Positions 52,911 through 63,409 of a stretch of 64,000 bases of DNA are shown here, in pieces (positions within the stretch are counted from its first letter, which is position 1; the number at the start of each line of letters is the position of its first letter). Origin of the DNA: Rhodocyclaceae bacterium (GTDB lineage Bacteria; Pseudomonadota; Gammaproteobacteria; Burkholderiales; Rhodocyclaceae); NCBI GenBank assembly GCA_008933825.1, contig WBUF01000001.1, positions 62,001 through 126,000 of the forward strand, read 5' to 3'. The notes beneath the pieces are model-generated. The model was given only the letters and a program-made list of their open reading frames with translations. It ran no database searches and was not told the DNA's origin. A program made the position numbers and the translations under genes.

Positions 52911-54488
52911 GTGCAGGTTTTCGACGTCCTCATCATCGGCAGCGGCCTGGCAGGCCAGTCCCTCGCGCTGCAACTGGCTCCGCACAGGAGGGTCGCGCTG
53001 GTAACCAAGCGTTCCCTCGAGGACAGCGCCAGCAGCCGCGCCCAGGGCGGCATAGCCGCCGCCCTGGACGACGCCGACTCCATCGATGCGCACATCAAGG
53101 ATACGCTGGTGGCCGGAGCCGGCCTGTGCAGTCCCCGTACCACCCGTTTCGTCGTCGAGCGCGGCAAGGCGGCCATCGACTGGCTTATCGGACAGGGCGT
53201 GCCCTTTACCCGGGACGCCTCCGGCGACGGCTATCATCTCACCCGCGAAGGCGGACACAGCCATCGACGCGTGATCCATGTCGCCGATGCCACCGGTTTG
53301 GCCGTACAGGATATCCTGACGCAGAAATTACGCGCGCACCCGAACATCAGGGTGTTCGAGCACCATATCGCCATCGACCTCATCACCGGCGCCAAGTTCG
53401 GGCTGCCGGACAGCGGCTGCCACGGTGCCTATGTCCTCGACAAGCAGGCAGAGCACGTGGAGACTTTCTGCGCACCCCACACGGTGCTGGCCACCGGGGG
53501 CACGGGCAAGGTCTATCTCTACACCACCAACCCGGACACGGCGACGGGTGACGGCATCGCCATGGCCTGGCGGGCCGGCTGCTCCGTCGCAAACATGGAA
53601 TTCATCCAGTTCCATCCGACCTGCCTGTACCATCCGAACATCAAGTCATTTCTCATCACGGAGGCCATGCGTGGAGAAGGCGGCCTGTTGCGCCTGCCCG
53701 GCGGCGAGCGCTTCATGCCGGAGCATGATCCCCGCGCCGAACTGGCGCCGCGCGACATTGTCGCCAGGGCCATCGATTTCGAGATGAAGAAGCGCGGCCT
53801 CGACTGCGTCTATCTCGACATGACGCACAAGCCGGCGGCCTTCCTCATCGAGCATTTCCCCAACATCCATGCCCAGTGCCTCGCGCTGGGCATCGACATA
53901 ACGCGCCAACCGATTCCAGTCGTGCCGGCTGCCCATTATTCCTGCGGCGGTGTCGTCGCGGATTTTTCCGCTCGCACCGCCCTGCCCGGCCTGTATGCGG
54001 TCGGCGAAACCGCCTTTACCGGGCTTCACGGTGCCAACCGGCTCGCCAGCAATTCGCTGCTGGAATGCCTCGTATTCTCCGCCGCCGCCGCAGAGAGCAT
54101 TCTCGCCTCGCAGCGCGAACCCCTGTCTTCCCTGCCGGCGTGGGACGAGAGCCGCGTCACCGATGCTGACGAGGAAATCGTCATCTCGCACAACTGGGAC
54201 GAGTTGCGCCGCTTCATGTGGGATTACGTCGGCATCGTGCGGACCAACAAACGTCTCGAGCGCGCGCGCCACCGCATCCGCCTGCTGGAGCGTGAAATCG
54301 ACGAGTACTATGCCAACTTCCGGGTCACCAACGACCTGATCGAACTGCGCAATCTCGTGCTGACCGCAGATCTGATCGTGCGCTGCGCACAACGGCGCCG
54401 GGAAAGCCGCGGCTTGCATGCCAGCCGCGACTACCCGGATACGCTAGCTGCCGCCCGGAACACGGTCCTGCGGAACCGCCTCAGTTGA
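52911..54488 (+). CDS. nadB: L-aspartate oxidase
   Basis: The 525-aa flavoprotein oxidises L-aspartate to iminoaspartate for NAD synthesis. It has the FAD motif DVLIIGSGLAGQSLAL, SSRAQGGIAAAL, EFIQFHPTCLY and YSCGGVVADFSART. I chose GTG at 52911 because the Rossmann strand follows directly; a TTG at 52881 would add 10 residues. It is divergent from rpoE. Confidence 0.95.
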   Translation: MQVFDVLIIGSGLAGQSLALQLAPHRRVALVTKRSLEDSASSRAQGGIAAALDDADSIDAHIKDTLVAGAGLCSPRTTRFVVERGKAAIDWLIGQGVPFTRDASGDGYHLTREGGHSHRRVIHVADATGLAVQDILTQKLRAHPNIRVFEHHIAIDLITGAKFGLPDSGCHGAYVLDKQAEHVETFCAPHTVLATGGTGKVYLYTTNPDTATGDGIAMAWRAGCSVANMEFIQFHPTCLYHPNIKSFLITEAMRGEGGLLRLPGGERFMPEHDPRAELAPRDIVARAIDFEMKKRGLDCVYLDMTHKPAAFLIEHFPNIHAQCLALGIDITRQPIPVVPAAHYSCGGVVADFSARTALPGLYAVGETAFTGLHGANRLASNSLLECLVFSAAAAESILASQREPLSSLPAWDESRVTDADEEIVISHNWDELRRFMWDYVGIVRTNKRLERARHRIRLLEREIDEYYANFRVTNDLIELRNLVLTADLIVRCAQRRRESRGLHASRDYPDTLAAARNTVLRNRLS

Positions 54489-54953
54489 CTTCCAGCGCAT
54501 CCAGGATCGCAGCATGCGCCATTCTTCGCCGGCAAGCGCGTCTGGCAGGATGGCGAGCGTCTGCCGGCGTGCGCCCCCCCCGCCTTCCAGTTGCAGGATG
54601 ACCAGCCAGGGCCAGAGCGTGGACCGGCCCGACACGGCTGCCTCGTAGCGGTCGCCATCGGCAAGCGTCGCATCGACGCGGCCGTCCTCCCGGAGAAGCA
54701 GTTCGCGGACCGATGTTGCAGCCAGGCCCAACACATGACGGTGCAACGCTACGAGGCAAGAGGCGGCAATCACAAGGCTCATGGCCAGTTTCGACCAGAA
54801 CGGCAGCGTCAGGGGAAGCAGGCCGGAAACGCCGGCACAATGCAGCATGAGCAACAATGCCGCTAGGCGGCGCGAGGGTTTGAGCGCCAGCCGATGCGGG
54901 AAATGCACCGGCCAATGGAAAGCTTCAGATACGCCGGAAGGCCAGCGTGCCAT
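54444..54953 (-). CDS. YgfX-like membrane protein
   Basis: The 169-aa protein has two adjacent membrane helices (about 30-70: [31 protein letters not shown]) followed by a small soluble domain ([38 protein letters not shown]...[20 protein letters not shown]), the YgfX/CptA layout. It overlaps nadB by 45 nt (convergent) and the fabF end by 29 nt. The start is uncertain. Confidence 0.6.
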   Translation of the reverse strand: MARWPSGVSEAFHWPVHFPHRLALKPSRRLAALLLMLHCAGVSGLLPLTLPFWSKLAMSLVIAASCLVALHRHVLGLAATSVRELLLREDGRVDATLADGDRYEAAVSGRSTLWPWLVILQLEGGGGARRQTLAILPDALAGEEWRMLRSWMRWKSTEAVPQDRVPGGS

Positions 54954-56157
54954 TGGTGCCGCCGAAACCGAAGTTGTTTTTCAGCGCCACCTCGATTTCG
55001 AGCTGACGCGCCGCGTTGGCGCAGTAGTCGAGATCGCATTCCGGATCCTGCTCGAAAATATTGATGGTCGGCGGCGAAATCCGGTGATGCACCGCCAGCA
55101 CGGTCAATGCCGACTCGAGGCCGCCGGCCCCGCCGAGCAAATGCCCTGTCATGGACTTCGTGGAATTTACCACCAGCTTGCGGGCCACCTCGCCGAAGGC
55201 CAGCTTGATGGCATCCGTTTCGTTCTTGTCTCCCAGCGGCGTCGACGTACCATGGGCATTCAGGTATTGAACTTGGTCGGCATTGATGCCGGCATCCCGC
55301 AAGGCATTGAGCATGCTGCGACACGGCCCGTCGGTATCCGGCGCAGTCATATGGTAGGCGTCGCCGCTCATGCCGAAACCAACCAGCTCCGCATATATCT
55401 TTGCGCCGCGCCGCCTGGCGCGCTCGTACTCTTCGAGCACCAGCACCCCGGCGCCTTCGCCCAGCACGAAACCGTCACGGCCCATGTCCCACGGGCGGCT
55501 GGCCGTCGACGGGTCATCGTTGCGCGTGGATAAGGCCTGGGCGGAGGCAAAACCGCCGATCGCCAGGGGCGTAACAGTGGATTCTGCGCCCCCGCAGACC
55601 ATCGCGTCCGCGTCGCCGTACTGGATCATGCGGAAGCTTGTGCCGATGGCGTGCAGGCCCGTCGTGCAGGCCGTCACCACGGCAAGGTTCGGGCCTTTCA
55701 ATCCGTAAAGGATCGAAAGATTACCGGAGATCATGTTGATGATCGTGCCGGGAATGAAGAACGGCGATATCTTGCGCGGCCCGCCGCCGAGGAAATCGTT
55801 GTGGGTATCCTCGATCATCGGCAGGCCGCCGATGCCGGAACCGATGTTTACCCCGATACGTTCGGCATTCTCCGAAGTCACCTCCAGGCCCGAGTCCTTG
55901 ATGGCCTGGATACCTGCCGCCATGCCGTAATGGATGAATGTATCCATCCGGCGCGCCTCCTTCGGCGGCAGGTAGGCGCCGACGTCGAATCCCTTGACCT
56001 CGCCCGCAATGCGCGACTTGAACGAGGATGGATCGAACCGGGTGATCGTGCCGACGCCGCTTTTTCCGGCAATGATGTTGTCCCAGGTTTCCTGCACCGT
56101 GTTGCCGACCGGCGAAACAATGCCCAAACCGGTGACGGCTACCCTGCGGCGTGCCAC
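54925..56157 (-). CDS. fabF: 3-oxoacyl-[acyl-carrier-protein] synthase II
   Basis: The 410-aa enzyme has the catalytic Cys in [12 protein letters not shown], His residues in [11 protein letters not shown] and [16 protein letters not shown]. It elongates acyl chains, including unsaturated ones. The start is GTG at 56157 with AGGAG 8 nt upstream; the longer frame upstream would cross acpP. acpP lies 34 nt upstream. Confidence 0.96.
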   Translation of the reverse strand: MARRRVAVTGLGIVSPVGNTVQETWDNIIAGKSGVGTITRFDPSSFKSRIAGEVKGFDVGAYLPPKEARRMDTFIHYGMAAGIQAIKDSGLEVTSENAERIGVNIGSGIGGLPMIEDTHNDFLGGGPRKISPFFIPGTIINMISGNLSILYGLKGPNLAVVTACTTGLHAIGTSFRMIQYGDADAMVCGGAESTVTPLAIGGFASAQALSTRNDDPSTASRPWDMGRDGFVLGEGAGVLVLEEYERARRRGAKIYAELVGFGMSGDAYHMTAPDTDGPCRSMLNALRDAGINADQVQYLNAHGTSTPLGDKNETDAIKLAFGEVARKLVVNSTKSMTGHLLGGAGGLESALTVLAVHHRISPPTINIFEQDPECDLDYCANAARQLEIEVALKNNFGFGGTNGTLAFRRI

Positions 56158-56191
56158 TTTGCTATGCTCCTGCGAGGAAAAACTGAAAGGC

Positions 56192-56431
56192 TTACTTCTT
56201 GAGGTGGGCGTTGATGTAGTCGATCGCCTGCTGGACGGTAGTGATCTTCTCGGCTTCCTCGTCCGGAATCTCGCACTCGAACTCCTCTTCGAGAGCCATG
56301 ACCAGTTCGACCGTGTCAAGCGAGTCGGCGCCAAGATCGTCAACGAACGACGATTCGGTTTTGATCTCGGATTCGTTCACGCCCAGCTGCTCGGCGACTA
56401 TTTTCTTGACGCGCTGCTCTATGTTCTCCAT
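56192..56431 (-). CDS. acpP: Acyl carrier protein
   Basis: The 79-aa protein has the phosphopantetheine site Ser in [31 protein letters not shown]. It carries acyl intermediates for the adjacent fab enzymes and is the substrate of AcpS. The length and sequence are canonical. Confidence 0.98.
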   Translation of the reverse strand: MENIEQRVKKIVAEQLGVNESEIKTESSFVDDLGADSLDTVELVMALEEEFECEIPDEEAEKITTVQQAIDYINAHLKK

Positions 56432-56520
56432 GTGTTTCGCTCCTTCCCTTTTTTAGCGGGTGTGACGAGAAAAAAACCGCGACATTCTATCAGAAAGACA
56501 AGCCCTCACCAAACCCGCAT

Positions 56521-57261
56521 TCAACCCATGTACATGCCGCCATTGACATGCAGGGTGGTGCCGGTGATGTACGCGGCGCGCGGCGAAGCGAGGAAAGTCA
56601 CGGCCGCAGCGATTTCGTCGGCCTGGCCGAGGCGGCCGAGGGGAATCTGCCCGAGCAGCATGTCGCGCTGGGCGTCAGGCAACGCCTTGGTCATGTCGGT
56701 GTCGATGAAGCCGGGCGCTACGCAATTTACCGTGATGTTGCGGCTGCCCAGCTCGCGCGCCAAGGCGCGGCTCATGCCGGCCACGCCGGCTTTGGCGGCG
56801 GCATAGTTTGCCTGGCCGGGATTGCCGGAACTGCCCACCACGGAGGTGATGCTGATGATTCGGCCGTAGCGCGCCTTCATCATGCCGCGCATGACAGCCT
56901 TGGAAAGCCGGAAGACCGCCTTCAGATTGGTCTCGATCACGGCATCCCATTCTTCGTCCTTCATGCGCATGGCGAGATTGTCGCGCGTGATGCCGGCATT
57001 GTTCACCAGCACCGAAACCGGACCGAATTTCCTTTCGATCTCTCCCATCAGCGCGTCGCAGGCGACCGCATCCGTGACATTCAGCACCGCCCCCCAGCCC
57101 TGAAGGCTGGCGTCGGCGAACGCCTTCTGGATATCGGCCGCGCCCGCTTCGCTGGTGGCAGTCCCGATCACCGCAGCACCCTCCCGGCCCAGATCCAGGG
57201 CGATCGCACGGCCGATGCCGCGCGATGCGCCGGTTACCAGTGCAACTTGACCCTTGAGCAT
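56521..57261 (-). CDS. fabG: 3-oxoacyl-[acyl-carrier-protein] reductase
   Basis: The 246-aa short-chain dehydrogenase has TGASRGIGRAIA, NNAGI, catalytic Ser in SITSVVGSSGNPGQANYAAAKAG with YxxxK, and ends HVNGGMYMG. It performs the first reduction in each fatty-acid cycle. It lies 9 nt after fabD. Confidence 0.97.
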   Translation of the reverse strand: MLKGQVALVTGASRGIGRAIALDLGREGAAVIGTATSEAGAADIQKAFADASLQGWGAVLNVTDAVACDALMGEIERKFGPVSVLVNNAGITRDNLAMRMKDEEWDAVIETNLKAVFRLSKAVMRGMMKARYGRIISITSVVGSSGNPGQANYAAAKAGVAGMSRALARELGSRNITVNCVAPGFIDTDMTKALPDAQRDMLLGQIPLGRLGQADEIAAAVTFLASPRAAYITGTTLHVNGGMYMG

Positions 57262-57270
57262 GTTGGTTCC

Positions 57271-58203
57271 TCAGGCATTTGTCGCGGACAGGGCCGCCTC
57301 GACGCCGGCCAGATCAGCCATCGCGCCGCTGGACAGGCCGTCGGCGCAGCGTTTCACCAGGCCTGCGAGCACTTTGCCCGGACCGCATTCATAGACATGA
57401 CTGATGCCCTTGCCTGCCATGAGTTGCAAGGTCTCGACCCAGCGCACCGGGGAGGCGGCCTGCCGTACCAGCGCGTCCCGAATCTGTTGCGGATCGGAAA
57501 GGCAGACCACGTCGGCGTTGCCGACGACGGGCATCCGCGGCGGGGACAACGCCAATTCGGCCAGCCGCCGGCGCAAGCGCTCGGCCGCCGGCTTCATCAG
57601 CGAGCAGTGAAACGGCGCCGAGACGGGCAGCAGGACGGCCCGCTTGGCACCCCTTGCCTTGGCTGCGTCCGCGGCCCGCCGTACTGCAGCGGCATGGCCG
57701 GCGATCACGGTCTGCTCGGGCGCATTGAAATTGACGGCTTCGACAATCTGCCCCTGCGCATTTTCCTCGCAGACGGCCATCACGGTGGCGGCATCGAGTC
57801 CCAGAACGGCCGCCATCGCCCCTTCTCCAGACGGCACTGCTTCCTGCATCGCCTTGGCGCGCAGCTCGACCAGCGGCACGGCATCGGCAAAGCGCAACAC
57901 CCCGGCAGCGACCAGGGCAGAATATTCGCCCAGACTGTGTCCAGCAACCATGCCCGGCATTCTGCCGCCTTTTTCCTGCCAGAGCCGGAAGACGGCGATG
58001 CCCGCAGTCAGCATCAGGGGCTGAGTGTTGACTGTCAGGTTGAGCGCCTCTGCCGGCCCTTCGCTTACCAGTTGCCAGAGATCGCGGCCGAGCGCTGCGG
58101 ATGCCTCGTCGAACGTGCCGCGGATCACGGGACTGTCGCCATAGGTCGCCATCATGCCCAATGACTGGGAACCCTGTCCGGGAAAAACGAGTGCAAATTG
58201 CAT
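57271..58203 (-). CDS. fabD: Malonyl-CoA:ACP transacylase
   Basis: The 310-aa enzyme has LVFPGQGSQSLGM, the active Ser in VAGHSLGEYSALVAAG, and PVSAPFHCSLM. The ATG at 58203 is preferred to 58209 because AAAGG lies 7 nt upstream. It supplies malonyl-ACP. Confidence 0.96.
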   Translation of the reverse strand: MQFALVFPGQGSQSLGMMATYGDSPVIRGTFDEASAALGRDLWQLVSEGPAEALNLTVNTQPLMLTAGIAVFRLWQEKGGRMPGMVAGHSLGEYSALVAAGVLRFADAVPLVELRAKAMQEAVPSGEGAMAAVLGLDAATVMAVCEENAQGQIVEAVNFNAPEQTVIAGHAAAVRRAADAAKARGAKRAVLLPVSAPFHCSLMKPAAERLRRRLAELALSPPRMPVVGNADVVCLSDPQQIRDALVRQAASPVRWVETLQLMAGKGISHVYECGPGKVLAGLVKRCADGLSSGAMADLAGVEAALSATNA

Positions 58204-58309
58204 GTTCATGCCTTTCGCGGGTGCTCGGTGCCGACCTTCATGGGCGCTGCGCATGATAAGCCGGAGCAAAAAGCGAGGAGCGAAAATGCCATGTCGCGAT
58301 AAATGGCCG

Positions 58310-59272
58310 TCAGAATTTAAGCAGCACCGCGCCCCAGGTGAAACCGCCGCCGACGCCTTCCAGCATGAGAACCTCGCCGCGCTTGATGCGTCCGCTGCGA
58401 ACTGCGCTGTCCAGCGCCAGGGGAATCGAAGCCGCCGAGGTGTTGCCGTGCTGTTCCACCGTGGTGACGACCTTGTCCATCGGCAGGCCGAGCTTTTTCG
58501 CCGTCGATTGGATGATGCGGATGTTCGCCTGGTGCGGAATCAGCCAGTCTATCGCGCCGGTATCCATGCCGGCCTGATTGAGCACTTCCTGCGCGACCTC
58601 GGCGAGCACCTTGACGGCAAACTTGAACACCGCGGGGCCATCCATCTTGACGAAGGGCTGCCCCACCACCTTGCCGCCGCTGACGTTGCCAGGCACTTCG
58701 AGGATGCGGTGGTGAGAACCGTCGGCATGCAGCACGCTGGCGAGGACGCCCGGCTCGTTGCTGGCCTCCAGTATCACGGCCCCGGCGCCATCGCCAAACA
58801 GCACACAGGTGCCGCGATCGTTCCAGTCGAGGATGCGCGAGAAGACCTCGGCGCCGACCACCAGGGCGCACTGGTGGCTGCCTGAGCGGATGAATTTCTC
58901 GGCCACCGCCAAGGCGTAGGCAAATCCGCTACAGACCGCCTGCACGTCGAACGCCGCGGCGCCGCTGACGCCGAGCTTCGCTTGCAGCAGACAGGCCGTG
59001 CTCGGAAATACGTAGTCGGGCGTCGAGGTGGCCAGAATGATGAGATCGATCTTTTCGGCCGGAATATCCGCCGCCTCGACCGCCTTCAGGCTGGCGGCCA
59101 ACGCCAGATCGCTGGCCTGCTGACCGGCATCGGCGATATGGCGGCTGCGGATGCCCGTTCGTTCGACGATCCACTCGTCCGTTGTGTCTATGCCGCGCGC
59201 CATCAGGTCGATGTTGCTCAAGGTCGTCGGCGGCAGGTAGCTGCCCGTTCCGGTAATGCGTGCGTAGATCAT
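58310..59272 (-). CDS. fabH: 3-oxoacyl-[acyl-carrier-protein] synthase III
   Basis: The 320-aa enzyme has catalytic Cys in [13 protein letters not shown], His in IPHQANIRI and Asn in GNTSAASIP. It condenses acetyl-CoA with malonyl-ACP to start chains. It overlaps plsX by 4 nt. Confidence 0.97.
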   Translation of the reverse strand: MIYARITGTGSYLPPTTLSNIDLMARGIDTTDEWIVERTGIRSRHIADAGQQASDLALAASLKAVEAADIPAEKIDLIILATSTPDYVFPSTACLLQAKLGVSGAAAFDVQAVCSGFAYALAVAEKFIRSGSHQCALVVGAEVFSRILDWNDRGTCVLFGDGAGAVILEASNEPGVLASVLHADGSHHRILEVPGNVSGGKVVGQPFVKMDGPAVFKFAVKVLAEVAQEVLNQAGMDTGAIDWLIPHQANIRIIQSTAKKLGLPMDKVVTTVEQHGNTSAASIPLALDSAVRSGRIKRGEVLMLEGVGGGFTWGAVLLKF

Positions 59273-60294
59273 CGCTGCAAGGCCAGCGTGGGCGCGCCTT
59301 GCGCCATGCGTTCGCTGATGCGCTCGGCGAGTCGATTGCGCGCGGCTTCTGCCGCGCGCTCGATGGCCTTGGTAAAGGCCAGTTGATCCGCCGACCCGTG
59401 GCTCTTCACGACGATGCCGCGCAGACCGAGCAGGCAGGCACCATTGTAGCGGCGCGGATCGGCGCGTCTCTTGAATGCATTGAGCGCCGGCATGGCGGCC
59501 AGCGCAGCGAGCTTTCTGAGCGGATTGCGGCTGAACTCCTCGCGCAGGAAGGTGGCCAGCATGTGCGCGAGTCCTTCCGATGTCTTCAGCAGCACGTTGC
59601 CGACAAAGCCGTCGCAGACGACGATGTCCGTCGTTCCCCTGTAAATGTCATCGCCTTCGACATTGCCGTGGAAATTGAGGCCGCTTTCCTTGAGAAGCTC
59701 GCCGGCCTGCTTGACCACCTCGTTGCCCTTGATATCCTCTTCGCCGATGTTGAGCAGGCCGACCGAGGGGCGATCCTTGTGCTCCACCGTCGACACAAGC
59801 ATGGCGGCCATGATGCCGAATTGAAGCAAGTGCTGCGGCTCGCAATCCACATTGGCTCCCAGATCCAGCACGTAGGTATGGCCTTTGAGAGTCGGCAGTG
59901 CAAAAGCGATGGCCGGACGATCGATGCCGGGCAGGGTTTTCAGGACGAAACGGGAAATCGCCATCAGGGCGCCGGTATTGCCGGCCGAGACGGCCGCCGC
60001 GGCCTGACCGGACTTCACCAGATCGACAGCCACCCGCATAGAAGAGTCCTTCTTGACGCGCAAGGCCGTCGCCACCGGATCATGCATGCCGACCACTTCG
60101 GTGGCCGGCCGGAAGCACAGGCGCTCGCCGAAACGCAGCTTGTGCTTCGCCACCTCGGTCTCGATTTCGCCGGCCAGGCCAACCAACGTCACGCCGGCCT
60201 GCTGGTCCGCCTGCAGGAAGCGGAATACGGCCGGCAAGGTGACGGACGGACCGTGGTCCCCACCCATGCAGTCAATCGCGATGGTCACGTCCAT
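59269..60294 (-). CDS. plsX: Phosphate acyltransferase PlsX
   Basis: The 341-aa enzyme makes acyl-phosphate from acyl-ACP for phospholipid synthesis. It starts [16 protein letters not shown] and has [16 protein letters not shown] and [18 protein letters not shown]. An alternative ATG at 60337 would add 14 residues; neither has a strong ribosome site. rpmF lies upstream, the classic rpmF-plsX-fab order. Confidence 0.94.
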   Translation of the reverse strand: MDVTIAIDCMGGDHGPSVTLPAVFRFLQADQQAGVTLVGLAGEIETEVAKHKLRFGERLCFRPATEVVGMHDPVATALRVKKDSSMRVAVDLVKSGQAAAAVSAGNTGALMAISRFVLKTLPGIDRPAIAFALPTLKGHTYVLDLGANVDCEPQHLLQFGIMAAMLVSTVEHKDRPSVGLLNIGEEDIKGNEVVKQAGELLKESGLNFHGNVEGDDIYRGTTDIVVCDGFVGNVLLKTSEGLAHMLATFLREEFSRNPLRKLAALAAMPALNAFKRRADPRRYNGACLLGLRGIVVKSHGSADQLAFTKAIERAAEAARNRLAERISERMAQGAPTLALQR

Positions 60295-60370
60295 CGACGT
60301 GCTGTTGGCTCCGACATTTGAATGGGTCGGCATCATGCCCGCTTGACGGACGGATGCCGGCAGACGGGCC

Positions 60371-60550
60371 TTACTCGCCCTTGGTCTTGACGACTTTCTT
60401 GCCGCGGTAATAGCCGCTCGGACTAACGTGATGGCGCAGATGGGTCTCGCCGGTGGTCGACTCGACCGCAAGCGGCGGATTGGTCAGGAAGTCATGCGCA
60501 CGGTGCATGCCGCGCTTGGAAGGCGACTTCTTGTTCTGTTGGACAGCCAT
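60371..60550 (-). CDS. rpmF: 50S ribosomal protein L32
   Basis: The 59-aa protein begins [20 protein letters not shown] and ends [13 protein letters not shown]. The length and pattern are canonical L32; zinc-binding cysteines are absent, as in many proteobacterial forms. It lies between yceD and plsX. Confidence 0.97.
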   Translation of the reverse strand: MAVQQNKKSPSKRGMHRAHDFLTNPPLAVESTTGETHLRHHVSPSGYYRGKKVVKTKGE

Positions 60551-60580
60551 GTTCTACTCCTAAAAAAACGTGTTCGGTAA

Positions 60581-61081
60581 CTACTTGCGCTTGAGCGCCG
60601 CCAACTGTGCAAACGGCGAAGTCTGCCTCGATACGGCTGCCATCGACGGCAGCTCGCAACGCTCATGCCGCGGTGCGATCGGCAAGGCCAGCAGGATTTC
60701 CTCCTCAAAAAGGGGGACGAGGTCCAACTCGCACAACGCCTCGATCGCATCGCAGGCATCATCTTCCAGGCCGCCGACCTGGCTGTCCTCCGGCCAAGGG
60801 GCGCCCCGCTCGACCAGCATTATCCGGCTACGCTGACTCAAGGCATGCGTCAAGGCGCCCAGGCAACGCTGGCAGTTCAAGGACAAGACGCCATCCAGCC
60901 TCACCGTCAGGAAGGCATTCCTTCCGTCGGTCTCGCCCGTCACCTCATAATCGAGGCGGCCGGCCGCATCGAACAATGTATCGGCCAGTCGCGGCATCTC
61001 ATCGAGTCTGAGCCGGCCTGCCAATGTTTCGTGCCGCCGTGCAAACTCAAGGCTGTCGATGATCATGCCCCGTTGCGACAT
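60581..61081 (-). CDS. yceD: YceD (DUF177) family protein
   Basis: The 166-aa protein has the DUF177 centre ([12 protein letters not shown]...) and the C-terminal [17 protein letters not shown]...[11 protein letters not shown], both conserved with E. coli YceD, which affects 23S rRNA accumulation. The start may be 61081 or 61066: the predicted promoter would put transcription only a few nt before 61081. It heads the rpmF-plsX-fab operon. Confidence 0.92.
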   Translation of the reverse strand: MSQRGMIIDSLEFARRHETLAGRLRLDEMPRLADTLFDAAGRLDYEVTGETDGRNAFLTVRLDGVLSLNCQRCLGALTHALSQRSRIMLVERGAPWPEDSQVGGLEDDACDAIEALCELDLVPLFEEEILLALPIAPRHERCELPSMAAVSRQTSPFAQLAALKRK

Positions 61082-61086
61082 AAGAT

Positions 61087-61120
61087 TGGAATGATATCAT
61101 TCCATGACTTTTCCTGTCAA
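61087..61120 (-). promoter_or_regulatory. Promoter of yceD-rpmF-plsX-fab with an 18-bp palindrome
   Basis: On the minus strand a perfect -35 TTGACA (61115-61120), 18-bp spacer and -10 TATCAT (61091-61096) are present. The -10 is embedded in the perfect palindrome TGGAATGATATCATTCCA (61087-61104). A dimeric repressor binding here would block transcription of the fatty-acid operon. Confidence 0.65.
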
Positions 61121-61150
61121 AAGAATAACATCCGAACCGCGACCTCCCCG

Positions 61151-61729
61151 ATGCGCCGCCTCGTCCTTGCTTCCACCTCGGTATTCCGCCGCGAATTGCT
61201 TGCCCGGTTGCAAATCCCGTTCGAGGTCGCCAGCCCCGAGACCGATGAAACCGAGCTGCCCGGGGAAAGCCCGGCCGCCACCGCAGAAAGGTTATCTCTC
61301 GCCAAGGCACGGGCCGTCGCCGACCGCTTTCCAGATGCCCTGATTATCGGCAGCGACCAGGTGGCCTACCTCGACAGCCGGCGCTTCGGCAAGCCGCTGA
61401 CTCATGACCGCGCCGTCGAGCAACTGTGCCTCATGCGAGGCCGCACGGTGATCTTTCACACCGGTCTATGTCTCTACAACAGCGCCAGCCGCAACAGCCA
61501 GCTCTGCGGCGTGCCAACCGAGGTAACCTTCCGCCAACTGACGGATGCGGAAATCGAGCGCTACCTGGAAAAGGAAAAGCCCTACCATTGCGCCGGCAGC
61601 GCCAAATCAGAAGGACTGGGCATTTCCCTGTTGTCGTCCATGCGCGGGGACGACCCGAATGCCCTCATCGGCCTGCCCCTCATCGCACTGTGCGGCATGC
61701 TGCGTGCGGAAGGCATTCAGGTTCCCTGA
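61151..61729 (+). CDS. Maf family nucleotide pyrophosphatase (YceF type)
   Basis: The 192-aa protein has [37 protein letters not shown] and [14 protein letters not shown]. YceF-type Maf proteins hydrolyse modified nucleotides such as m7GTP. The start ATG at 61151 matches the family; it is divergent from yceD, as in E. coli. It overlaps the next gene as TGATG. Confidence 0.92.
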   Translation: MRRLVLASTSVFRRELLARLQIPFEVASPETDETELPGESPAATAERLSLAKARAVADRFPDALIIGSDQVAYLDSRRFGKPLTHDRAVEQLCLMRGRTVIFHTGLCLYNSASRNSQLCGVPTEVTFRQLTDAEIERYLEKEKPYHCAGSAKSEGLGISLLSSMRGDDPNALIGLPLIALCGMLRAEGIQVP

Positions 61730-62442
61730 TGCGGGATGGCCGGCTTTTCCTTCTTCCCGTCTCCATCGGCGAAAGCCCTCCCGAAGCCGTTCTGCCGGCT
61801 GAGACGCTGCGCATCGCCCGTGAACTGGGATATTTCATCGTCGAAAATGCAAAATCGGCACGCGCCGAGCTGAAGCGCATTGGCATACGCCGTCCGATTC
61901 AGGACATTGACATCCGCGAGCTGCCCCGCGAACCGACGTCGGCCGATCTCGACGCCTTGCTTGCACCGCTGGCGCAAGCCTGTTCCGCAGGACTGATGTC
62001 GGAAGCCGGCGCGCCGGCCGTGGCCGACCCGGGTGCCCGGCTGGTAAACGTCGCCCACGCCAGGGGCATCGTCGTGGTACCGCTGGTCGGCCCTTCCAGC
62101 CTGTTGCTGGCGCTGATGGCCTCGGGTCTGAATGGCCAGTGTTTCGCCTTTCACGGCTACCTGCCGGTTCGCGAACCCGGGCGCAGCGGTCGCATCGCCG
62201 AACTGGAAAGGGCATCGCGCCGGGAGCGGCGCACCCAGATATTCATCGAGACGCCCTACCGCAACGACGCGCTGTTGGCCGCGCTGGCGAAAACCTGCTG
62301 CCCAGACACCCTGCTCTGCCTGGCTTCGGAATTGACGACGCCCCGGGAAACGATCATGACGAAGCGGATCGACGCCTGGCGGGCCGCACCGCCCCCCGCG
62401 CTGGACAAAAGACCTACGGTATTCCTGCTGCTCGCCGGTTAG
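61729..62442 (+). CDS. RsmI-like tetrapyrrole-methylase-fold methyltransferase
   Basis: The 237-aa protein has FLLPVSIGE, FIVENAKSARAELKRIGI, SEAGAPAVADPGARLVNVAHARGI, VGPSSLLLALMASGLNGQCFAFHGYLP and FIETPYRNDALL, clearly related to RsmI (16S rRNA C1402 2'-O-methyltransferase). It diverges at the glycine-rich start, so it is probably a paralogue, commonly found with maf in Betaproteobacteria. Its substrate is unknown. Confidence 0.85.
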   Translation: MRDGRLFLLPVSIGESPPEAVLPAETLRIARELGYFIVENAKSARAELKRIGIRRPIQDIDIRELPREPTSADLDALLAPLAQACSAGLMSEAGAPAVADPGARLVNVAHARGIVVVPLVGPSSLLLALMASGLNGQCFAFHGYLPVREPGRSGRIAELERASRRERRTQIFIETPYRNDALLAALAKTCCPDTLLCLASELTTPRETIMTKRIDAWRAAPPPALDKRPTVFLLLAG

Positions 62443-63396
62443 CTAGCGCAGCCCGAACTTGCCGGCGGCATTCATGATGCCATCGGCCATGTCCGCGCCG
62501 AACTGCCTGGCAAAGCGCTCGGTCAGGCTGGCGCGCATCGTGTAGTCGCGTATCTCCTCGGCCTGGATCACTTCGCGCGCCACGTATTCGACGCTGCCCA
62601 GCCCGTCGGCCAGGCCGAGATCTACGCTCTTGGCGCCGGTCCACATCAGGCCGCTGAACAGATCGGGGGATTCCTTAAGGCGCTTGCCGCGCCCCTTCCT
62701 GACCACTTCGATGAACTGCTTGTGGATGTCGTCGAGCAGCAGTTGGGCATGATGCTTGTGCTGGTCGTCCTGCGGGGAAAATGGGTCGAGAAACCCTTTG
62801 TTTTCCCCTGCCGTCAGCAGGCGACGCTCTACGCCCAGCTTGTCCATGGCGCCGGTGAAGCCGAAGCCATCCATCAGCACGCCGATCGAGCCGACGATAC
62901 TGGCCTTGTCCACATAGATTTTGTCGGCTGCCGCTGCGACGTAATAGCCGCCGGAGGCGCAGACATCCTCGACCACGGCATAGAGCGGAATTTCGGGATG
63001 TTTGGCGCGCAGGCGGCGGATCTCATCGTTGATGATGCCAGACTGCACCGGGCTGCCGCCCGGGCTATTGATGCGCAGCACAACCCCGCGGGTGCCCTGA
63101 TCCTTGAAGGCTGCCTGCAATGCCTCGACGATCTTCTCGGCGCTCGCCTCGCCGGTTGACTTGATGACACCGTTCAGTTGCACCAGTGCCGTATATTTCT
63201 TGCCGTCGGCCAGCTTTTCGGCAGTACTCCCCCAGTCGCCGAGAACGGCGATGAGAAAGGTCAGGTATACGAAGCCGAGGAACTTGAAGAAGATGCCCCA
63301 GCGGCGGCGGCGCTTCTGCTCGGCAAGCGTTTCCAGCGCCAGCTTCTCGACGATACGGCGCTCCCAGGCTGGATCGCCTTCGGGTTTGTCCGACAT
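62443..63396 (-). CDS. sppA: S49 signal peptide peptidase SppA (short form)
   Basis: The 317-aa protein has a membrane anchor (residues 34-52), INSPGGSPVQS, the nucleophile Ser in VCASGGYYVAAAADKIY and a likely general-base Lys in GENKGFLDPF. It degrades residual signal peptides in the membrane. The stop is immediately adjacent to the convergent methyltransferase stop. Confidence 0.92.
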   Translation of the reverse strand: MSDKPEGDPAWERRIVEKLALETLAEQKRRRRWGIFFKFLGFVYLTFLIAVLGDWGSTAEKLADGKKYTALVQLNGVIKSTGEASAEKIVEALQAAFKDQGTRGVVLRINSPGGSPVQSGIINDEIRRLRAKHPEIPLYAVVEDVCASGGYYVAAAADKIYVDKASIVGSIGVLMDGFGFTGAMDKLGVERRLLTAGENKGFLDPFSPQDDQHKHHAQLLLDDIHKQFIEVVRKGRGKRLKESPDLFSGLMWTGAKSVDLGLADGLGSVEYVAREVIQAEEIRDYTMRASLTERFARQFGADMADGIMNAAGKFGLR

Positions 63397-63409
63397 GATG
63401 TTGCCGCCC

